The translations under genes and the position numbers were made by a program. DNA of 12,333 bases from Clostridia bacterium (GTDB taxonomy: Bacteria; Bacillota; Clostridia; Oscillospirales; Acutalibacteraceae), in NCBI GenBank assembly GCA_017559885.1, contig JAFYQN010000027.1, forward strand, positions 1-12,333. The letters run 5' to 3'. Below the pieces are notes generated by a model, which ran no database searches, was not told the origin of the DNA, and was given only the letters and a program-made list of their open reading frames with translations. Shown piece after piece: positions 1 through 5,151 of this stretch (its first letter is position 1; each line of letters opens with the position of its first letter).

Positions 1-17
1 ACTAAAGCAAAAAATAT

Positions 18-50
18 AACACCTCTCATTTGAGAGGTGTTTATTTTTTT
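18..50 (+). terminator. Intrinsic terminator of an upstream gene
   Basis: Positions 18-28 and 31-41 form an 11-bp perfect inverted repeat (arm core ACACCTCTCA) with almost no loop, so in practice about 9 bp around an ATTT tetraloop. A T-rich run follows at 41-50. The left side is A-rich, giving a U-tract on the minus strand as well, so it may be bidirectional. It probably ends transcription of a gene lying left of the window and insulates the promoters that follow. Confidence 0.85.
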
Positions 51-100
51 GCAGTAAAAGTAACAGTGAATAGGTAATAATTAGTAGGCGGTTAAAATGT

Positions 101-129
101 TTGACACACTATATTGTGTCTTATATAAT
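101..129 (+). promoter_or_regulatory. Perfect-consensus sigma-A promoter P1
   Basis: TTGACA at 101-106 and TATAAT at 124-129 are separated by exactly 17 nt, a perfect match to the vegetative sigma-70/sigma-A consensus. Predicted transcription start is near 136, giving a leader of about 175 nt before the start codon at 313. No terminator lies between. The spacer holds a dyad (listed separately), which suggests that such a strong promoter is held in check by a repressor. Confidence 0.75.
103..120. promoter_or_regulatory. Operator-like dyad in P1 spacer (NrdR-box-like)
   Basis: Arms GACACA (103-108) and TGTGTC (115-120) flank a TATA centre; 16 of 18 bases obey dyad symmetry. The inner 16 bases (104-119) match the published NrdR-box consensus acaCwAtATaTwGtgt, as I remember it, at 15 of 16 positions; the mismatch is C for A at position 6. 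It overlaps the end of the -35 hexamer and most of the spacer, where a bound repressor would block polymerase. NrdR normally binds two boxes upstream of ribonucleotide reductase genes. Only one is visible and the downstream gene is not nrd, so the regulator's identity is uncertain. Confidence 0.45.
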
Positions 130-176
130 TTTATTAAAAATTCTAACAAAAAATCATAAATTTCTTTAAAAAACTA

Positions 177-205
177 TTGAAATTTTGTGTAATTTATATT
201 ACAAT
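177..205 (+). promoter_or_regulatory. Second sigma-A promoter P2
   Basis: TTGAAA at 177-182 and TACAAT at 200-205 with a 17-nt spacer give a strong vegetative promoter closer to the surface-protein gene; expected start near 212. Two dyads surround it: GTAAT/ATTAC (189-193 and 198-202) in the spacer and -10 region, and an imperfect one (201-222, arms TATGT 207-211 and ACATA 214-218) across the start site. Tandem promoters fit a highly expressed product. Confidence 0.6.
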
Positions 206-224
206 GTATGTGTACATATTGTAA

Positions 225-264
225 ATGTGGATTAGTATCTCCATTAAAAAAAGATTATCCACAT
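225..264. promoter_or_regulatory. Inverted repeat of DnaA-box-like 9-mers in leader
   Basis: ATGTGGAT (225-232) and ATCCACAT (257-264) are perfect 8-bp arms around a 24-nt AT-rich loop. The right arm includes TTATCCACA (255-263), the exact consensus DnaA box. The left arm includes TAATCCACA on the minus strand (235-227), one base off consensus. It could be a leader hairpin in mRNA from P1 or P2, or a pair of DnaA sites. A single pair away from dnaA/dnaN is not an origin. Further on, a small hairpin AAGGG/CCCTT lies at 278-291 just before the ribosome binding site. Confidence 0.4.
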
Positions 265-296
265 CAACGTAATAAAAAAGGGGTTACCCTTACACG

Positions 297-305
297 AAAG
301 GATGG
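297..305 (+). promoter_or_regulatory. Ribosome binding site of surface-protein gene
   Basis: AAAGGATGG lies with its AGGA core 10 nt before the ATG at 313, fixing the start directly upstream of the basic N-region of the signal peptide. Confidence 0.7.
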
Positions 306-312
306 TTTTTAA

Positions 313-2586
313 ATGACAAGATTATTTAAAAACAGTAAACAGGTATTGGCATTTGTATTTGCTTTTGCAGTTCTTGCAGTATCTTTGTTTACAGGCAGCA
401 TCGCTATCGAGGCAGACGCGTGCGATGTTAGCAAAATTGATTATTGGGACGGTACAAAGGCATCAAGCTTTGCAAGCGGTACAGGTACCGAAGCTGACCC
501 ATACATTATTAAAACTGCCGAGCAGTTGGCTTATTGCTGTACCGGTATAAATGCAGCAAACTCAACCGGTAAATTCTATAAAGTTGACGACAGTGTTAAA
601 ATTTTTGTTATGCAACCTGAAAGCGTTGTAGATCTTCAGACACTTTTGGCTCTTGACAGTGCTGAAGCAACCAAAGATTATCTTGCCGGCCTTTCTGGTA
701 AAAAAGACTGGTCTAGCTTAGGTGCATCTGGCTTTAACGGTAATTTTGATGGTAACGGTGTTACTATTTATGGTATTTGGGCTGATGGTCTAACAACAAA
801 CAAAAGTGACGTTGGTCTTTTCCCAAGATACGACGGCGGCTACAAAGATGGCAACGGCAACGTTGTTGGTAACGTTTGTAAGAATGTAGCTGTTAGAAAT
901 TCATACTTTACTTCAACTCGTCGTATTGGTGTAATCAGCGGTGCTTCTTGGGGCCCTAATTACGATGGTAAAATTAATGGTATTGTTTATTATGATACTA
1001 TTGCTGTTGTGAACTGCTATCTTTCTGCTGTTGGTAGCATAAATTACTATGGTGAGCAAGGCATCGTTGTAGATGGTGGTGCAGAAGACGTATCAATATT
1101 AAGCAATATCCTTGTAAGAGGTAACTATGCTTACAATACCGAACAAAATAAAAACATGGGTGTTCTTGCCGCAAGTAATAACAACGGTGTAATGGATGAT
1201 AGTGGTAAACTTGTTAAGGCATCAATAACTAACGCTATTATTTTAGGTAGCGACCCATTCCGTAGAGAGTATTATTCAGATCCAGTTTTCTATAACGCTA
1301 AAGATGAAAATGGAAATACCGTAAGAACATTCTTTAATAATGTTATAACCGATATGCCAGCAGGTAAGGTTACTGCAACCAATCCAAGTGGTTGGGGTAC
1401 GGCTTCAACAACTGCTGAATTCGCTGAAACCAATGTTAAGCAGGTAACTGATACCGGCTTTGCTTTCCAGGCAGCAGCTTCAAACCTTGACTGGGAAAAC
1501 ACATGGTTCATGAGTGAAAACGGCCCTGAACTCCGTGCTTTCCACGGCGCAATTTCATCAACAATTGATGCTGAAACCCACGTTTGGGAATGTGAAGATT
1601 GTGGTCTTAAGTCAGCCGGCGGCGTAGCTGACCACGAATGGGTAGAAGAAAGCGCAGGCGTATTTGAATGTTCAGTTTGTGATTACAAATGCTTGCACAA
1701 CTCGTTAAATACATACGATGACCCCGGCGACTGTGTAACCGATCCAGGTACATATACAGTTTGTGAATACTGTAATTATACAACAGTAATTCCTACAAAT
1801 ACTGCTCCCGGTCACGACCTCACATACGTTCCTGCAGACCCAGGTCACTGTGAAAAAGAAGGTCACACAGAATATTGGTACTGCGAAGAGTGTGAAAATA
1901 AGTTCACATCTGACGACGTTATGGCTCCTATGAGCGCAGCAGTAACCGATGCTGATCTTAGCACAGGTTTAGGTACACACCTTAAAGATAAAGACGGCGA
2001 AGGCAACTACATCGTTATGTATGATGAAAACGGTCACTGGTTCGTTTGCTCAATTGATAACGGTAGAATAGACCACGACAGTAACGCTCTTGCTGATGAC
2101 GAGGTTGAAAAACACAACTATAGCAACGCAGTTTGTATTGATTGCGGTTACGAGTGTAAAGACCACGATTATGAATTAACAGGCAAAATGGCTGTTAGCG
2201 GTGACTGCTATACCGATGAAGAAATGGAAATCAAATGTAACATTTGCGGTAACAAGTCAACCGTAGTTTCTGACCCTGCAGGTCATGACATCGTTAAGGT
2301 TGATGAAGTTCCTGCAAACGATAGAATGGAAGGCACAAAAGCTCACTATACTTGTGAAACCTGTCATTTGATTTATTCAGACGCTGAAGGTAAAGTTCCT
2401 GTAACAAAGGCAGCTTTGGTTATTCCTAAGGTATTGCCTGCAGGTTACGAAACACCTCCAACCATCGGTAACGAAAATACCGACACAAGCGGCAAATCAC
2501 CTTCTACAGGCGACAATCTTGCATCAGTAGTTGCAATGGCAACTCTTGCTGGCGCAGCAATCGTATTTGCTCGTAAAGTTAGATAA
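313..2586 (+). CDS. Large cell-wall-anchored surface protein with seven CxxC modules
   Basis: A 757-residue secreted protein of unknown function. Residues 1-36 are a signal peptide (basic MTRLFKNSKQ, hydrophobic 11-30, likely cleavage near ADA/C). Residues about 45-410 start with a WDGT...GTEADPY-IIKTAEQLA type module seen in Clostridia surface proteins and continue as Gly/Asn/Asp-rich repeats (FNGNFDGNGVTIYGIW), which suggests a right-handed beta-helix or GLUG-like fold. Residues about 425-700 carry seven CxxC pairs (CEDC, CSVC, CEYC, CEEC, CIDC, CNIC, CETC) with spaced histidines, resembling tandem zinc-ribbon-like units. The C-terminus is a sorting signal: SPSTGD (729-734), hydrophobic 736-753, then RKVR. 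It should be sortase-anchored, but no sortase is in the window. The start is supported by an AAAGGATG site at 297-304. Codons look biased to GGT, GCT, GTT and AAC, suggesting high expression. It has its own promoters and a terminator after it. Confidence 0.85.
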   Translation: MTRLFKNSKQVLAFVFAFAVLAVSLFTGSIAIEADACDVSKIDYWDGTKASSFASGTGTEADPYIIKTAEQLAYCCTGINAANSTGKFYKVDDSVKIFVMQPESVVDLQTLLALDSAEATKDYLAGLSGKKDWSSLGASGFNGNFDGNGVTIYGIWADGLTTNKSDVGLFPRYDGGYKDGNGNVVGNVCKNVAVRNSYFTSTRRIGVISGASWGPNYDGKINGIVYYDTIAVVNCYLSAVGSINYYGEQGIVVDGGAEDVSILSNILVRGNYAYNTEQNKNMGVLAASNNNGVMDDSGKLVKASITNAIILGSDPFRREYYSDPVFYNAKDENGNTVRTFFNNVITDMPAGKVTATNPSGWGTASTTAEFAETNVKQVTDTGFAFQAAASNLDWENTWFMSENGPELRAFHGAISSTIDAETHVWECEDCGLKSAGGVADHEWVEESAGVFECSVCDYKCLHNSLNTYDDPGDCVTDPGTYTVCEYCNYTTVIPTNTAPGHDLTYVPADPGHCEKEGHTEYWYCEECENKFTSDDVMAPMSAAVTDADLSTGLGTHLKDKDGEGNYIVMYDENGHWFVCSIDNGRIDHDSNALADDEVEKHNYSNAVCIDCGYECKDHDYELTGKMAVSGDCYTDEEMEIKCNICGNKSTVVSDPAGHDIVKVDEVPANDRMEGTKAHYTCETCHLIYSDAEGKVPVTKAALVIPKVLPAGYETPPTIGNENTDTSGKSPSTGDNLASVVAMATLAGAAIVFARKVR

Positions 2587-2598
2587 TTTATAAAAATT

Positions 2599-2634
2599 TA
2601 AAGCACCTGCTATTTTGTAGTAGGTGCTTTAATA
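2599..2634 (+). terminator. Hairpin terminator after surface-protein gene
   Basis: Arms 2599-2612 and 2618-2631 form a 14-bp stem (core AAGCACCTGC, one G-U pair) with a 5-nt loop. The trailing U-run is short and broken (CTTTAATAAA), so termination on the plus strand may be partial and let some transcripts enter the phosphatase gene 62 nt downstream. The minus-strand side has a better T-run but no minus-strand gene ends here. Confidence 0.7.
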
Positions 2635-2648
2635 AACAGAGGATATTT

Positions 2649-3947
2649 ATGAAAAAAATTATTACTTTATTTCTGGTTTTTGCTATGCTTTTATGTGTGT
2701 GCGGATGTAGTGCTGCAGATAGTGAAAATTTAAGTGACGACATTCAAGTAGAGTATGAAGAAATTATTGTTGATGAAAGCGGTAATACCATATCAAGCGA
2801 AGATTCAACCACAAGCGATAATCAATCCGTTGATAATCAGCCGGACGTATCAAATAACAGTTCGACTAATAATGACGATATTGTTATAGATTACGATACC
2901 GTAGTAGAGGTCGATTTGTGTGACCCTATTTTGCGCGCATATCTTGATGCAACAACCCCTGACGCGCAGTATACTTATTTAAGCGAGTATTCTGCCTATG
3001 TGTTAGACTATCAAACGCTTCCTATTACTTGGAAGGGTGATGGCAGTCAAAACTATACGGTATATATATCAGAAAATAAGGATTTTTCAAACGCTTATGT
3101 ATGTCAGATAAAAGGAAAAGTGTTTAAAAACGGTATATGTGTGCCCGGTAAAACATATTATTGGAAGGTTTTGGGTTCGTTTAACGATAAACCGCGAGGC
3201 GGCGGAACGTTTTACGTAAAGGACGCGCCTGCTCGCTTTATTGAAATTGACGGTGTTAACAACGTGCGCGATATGGGCGGTTGGAAAACCGAAAGCGGCA
3301 AGACCATTAAATACGAAAAAATCTATCGCGGAGCAAGATTGGATGATATTACCGATTTGGGCATTAGCACTATTAAAGCGCTTGGAATTAAGACCGATAT
3401 CGACATACGTTCAACTGCATCTTGGGATTCACACGGTCCGGTAGAAAAAACAGGACTTAATTATTATTTCTTTGACACAAGCGCTCACTACGACTACGTT
3501 TTGGGCGGTGGTAACACCGAAAAAGAAATAAGACAAAATTATCCTCAAATTTTTGAACTTCTTGCTGATGAAAGCAATTATCCAATCTATTTGCACTGCA
3601 ACCACGGTAACGATAGAACAGGCAGTATGGCATTTATATTAAACGGTTTGCTTGGCGTAAACTATGAAGACCTAACCCGTGACTACGAAATTACTTCATA
3701 TGCCTTTTCACACGACAACCGTTGGCGAGGCGACGGCATAGGCGGTACGTTTGGTCCAAACGACCTTATACAACACAACATTTCAAACTCTAATGTTGAC
3801 GGACGTTGGGGTATGATGAACAAAGCGTTTATGGAAAGCCATTACTGCACAGACGGTAAACTTTCTACCGCGATACAAAACTTCTTGCTTGACCGTGGCG
3901 TAAAACAAGAACATATAGATGCATACAAAAAAATAATGCTTGGTTAA
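2649..3947 (+). CDS. Lipoprotein tyrosine phosphatase-like protein (Y_phosphatase3 type)
   Basis: A 432-residue predicted extracytoplasmic phosphatase. Residues 1-20 are a type II signal peptide with lipobox V17-C18-G19-C20, so C20 should be lipidated. Residues 21-80 are an acidic Ser/Asn/Thr linker. Residues about 115-191 look like a fibronectin-III-like domain (ITWKGDG, YTVYISENKDFS, PGKTYYWKV). The catalytic domain runs from about 196 to the end: it opens with IDGVNNVRDMGGW (200-212) and IYRGARLDDIT (226-235), typical of the PF13350 family, and has the P-loop HCNHGNDRTG (316-325). C317 is the nucleophile and R323 the phosphate-binding arginine (CX5R). Many relatives have Lys where N321 sits here, so preference for phosphotyrosine, phosphoserine or phosphoinositide cannot be decided. 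The start follows AGAGGA at 2638-2643. It follows the surface-protein gene after a leaky-looking terminator. The substrate is unknown; a cell-surface or scavenged phosphate ester is an inference. Confidence 0.85.
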   Translation: MKKIITLFLVFAMLLCVCGCSAADSENLSDDIQVEYEEIIVDESGNTISSEDSTTSDNQSVDNQPDVSNNSSTNNDDIVIDYDTVVEVDLCDPILRAYLDATTPDAQYTYLSEYSAYVLDYQTLPITWKGDGSQNYTVYISENKDFSNAYVCQIKGKVFKNGICVPGKTYYWKVLGSFNDKPRGGGTFYVKDAPARFIEIDGVNNVRDMGGWKTESGKTIKYEKIYRGARLDDITDLGISTIKALGIKTDIDIRSTASWDSHGPVEKTGLNYYFFDTSAHYDYVLGGGNTEKEIRQNYPQIFELLADESNYPIYLHCNHGNDRTGSMAFILNGLLGVNYEDLTRDYEITSYAFSHDNRWRGDGIGGTFGPNDLIQHNISNSNVDGRWGMMNKAFMESHYCTDGKLSTAIQNFLLDRGVKQEHIDAYKKIMLG

Positions 3948-3952
3948 AAATT

Positions 3953-3994
3953 AAACACCTTATGACAACAAAAGTCATAAGGTGTTTTTGTTTA
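3953..3994. terminator. Bidirectional terminator between convergent genes
   Basis: A perfect 14-bp stem joins 3953-3966 and 3974-3987 (core ACACCTTATGAC) with a 7-nt AACAAAA loop. T-runs follow on both strands: TTTTTGTTTA on plus, TTTAATTTTT on minus. It sits 5 nt after the phosphatase stop codon and immediately beside the stop codon (3994-3992) of the minus-strand transporter gene, and ends both transcripts. Confidence 0.9.
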
Positions 3995-4585
3995 TGCTAA
4001 CGGTATATCAAAAATATAACCTGCCGCAATGCCAAGAACGGCTGAAATACAAATAATAAGCACAGGCGGTATTTTTAATTTCTTAAAAAACACCAAGAAC
4101 AAACTTATTGCAAAAATCGCAATAGATATATAAAACTGTTGTGTGCTAAAAATTTGAGTTGTAAATCCGTCGGGGAAAAATACCGTAATTCCCATTGAAA
4201 TTACCGCCGAAGCGATAAGACCGATAGCGGTAGGTTTAAGTCCCGTCATAAGACCTTTAACAATGTGACTGTTTTGAAACTGTTTGTAAAAGTGAGCCAC
4301 AATTAAAATAACTATAAACGAGGGAAGCACAACGCCAAGAGTCGCAAAGAGCGCGCCCTTAAAACCTTGTTCATCGGCGCCAACGTAGGTCGCCATATTT
4401 ATAGCAAAAGGACCGGGAGTTGACTCGCTTAAAGCAACAAAATTAACGATTTGGTCGGGCTGGAGCCATCCTTTTTCCAAAACCACGTCTTGCGCTAATT
4501 TTAACATTGCAAGACCGCCGCCAAAGGTAAAAGCGCCTATTTTAAAGAATGCCCAAAAAAGTTCTAACAATTTAAATATAATCAT
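3992..4585 (-). CDS. Chromate transporter family protein, half-size, second of pair
   Basis: A 197-residue membrane protein of the CHR (ChrA) family, short-chain form: one CHR domain of about 190 residues, where classical ChrA has two in about 400. Seen: FFKIGAFTFGGGLAML (13-28), SESTPGPFAINMATYVGA (53-70), then LGVVLPSFIVI and further hydrophobic spans, about six in all. Short CHR proteins are usually encoded as adjacent pairs thought to form a heterodimer. Characterised members export chromate, but in anaerobes without chromate stress the true substrate (another oxyanion or small anion) is unknown. Its ATG overlaps the previous stop as ATGA, with a strong AAGGAGGG site inside the upstream coding region (4600-4593), so translation is coupled. 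Confidence 0.9.
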   Translation of the reverse strand: MIIFKLLELFWAFFKIGAFTFGGGLAMLKLAQDVVLEKGWLQPDQIVNFVALSESTPGPFAINMATYVGADEQGFKGALFATLGVVLPSFIVILIVAHFYKQFQNSHIVKGLMTGLKPTAIGLIASAVISMGITVFFPDGFTTQIFSTQQFYISIAIFAISLFLVFFKKLKIPPVLIICISAVLGIAAGYIFDIPLA

Positions 4586-5151
4586 TTTTTAGCCCTCCTT
4601 CTGAGAATGGAGTAACTAATAAGTCCAAACACAGCGCAGGACAAAATGATGTAAAATGTGTTTATTTCAACAAATTCGGATATCACTACCGACATTATAA
4701 CCGAAAAGGCAATAACGGTATAAGAAACCCAAGTTTTTGCGCACTTTTTATACATTGATATAAGCGCTTTGATAACAAGCGCTAAAACACAGGCGCGAAT
4801 GCCTAAAAAGGCGTATTGCACTACGGGTTGCTCTTGAAATTTATCTAAAAGGAAAAATATGCAAAGCATGGTTAAAAAAGATGGGACAACAACACCAAGT
4901 GTTGCTGCAGTTGAACCCAAAATGCCGCAAATTTTATAACCTACAAAGGTAGCAGAGTTAATTGCGATTGGTCCGGGTGTTGACTCGGCAATAGCAACAA
5001 TGTCTAAAATATCTTCTTCGGTTATCCACTTGTTTTTATCGCATACTTCGTGTTGAATAAGCGGTATCATTGCGTAACCGCCACCAAAAGTAAAAGCGCC
5101 GATTTTAAAAAATACGATAAAGAGTTTTAATGCTTTTTTTAGTTTATTCAT
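4582..5151 (-). CDS. Chromate transporter family protein, half-size, first of pair
   Basis: A 189-residue polytopic membrane protein of the CHR family, sister of the downstream gene. The diagnostic segments are FFKIGAFTFGGGYAMIPLI (14-32), ESTPGPIAINSATFVGY (56-72) and LGVVVPSFLTML (85-96), followed by several hydrophobic spans and a basic tail LRRRAKK. Two distinct but homologous halves point to an antiparallel or heterodimeric transporter made in equal amounts. The ATG (5151-5149) directly abuts the secA stop codon, and AAGGA at 5166-5162, inside secA, has a 10-nt spacing, so it is probably co-transcribed and coupled with secA. Anion export is the family role; the substrate here is not shown. 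Confidence 0.9.
   Translation of the reverse strand: MNKLKKALKLFIVFFKIGAFTFGGGYAMIPLIQHEVCDKNKWITEEDILDIVAIAESTPGPIAINSATFVGYKICGILGSTAATLGVVVPSFLTMLCIFFLLDKFQEQPVVQYAFLGIRACVLALVIKALISMYKKCAKTWVSYTVIAFSVIMSVVISEFVEINTFYIILSCAVFGLISYSILRRRAKK
4593..4600 (-). promoter_or_regulatory. Internal Shine-Dalgarno for second ChrA half
   Basis: On the minus strand AAGGAGGG, inside the last codons of the upstream transporter gene (encoding RRRA), lies 7 nt before the ATG at 4585. It also produces the basic C-terminal tail of the first protein. It supports re-initiation at the ATGA overlap and matched synthesis of both halves. Confidence 0.75.

Noticed and set aside
225..264. Chromosomal replication origin
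   Set aside because: Only two DnaA-like boxes, no dnaA/dnaN/rnpA/rpmH neighbours and no cluster of further boxes; kept only as a regulatory curiosity.
130..312. Riboswitch or T-box leader before the surface-protein gene
   Set aside because: No T-box sequence, no known aptamer core and no terminator/antiterminator pair could be traced; only a simple 8-bp hairpin and a 5-bp hairpin are visible.
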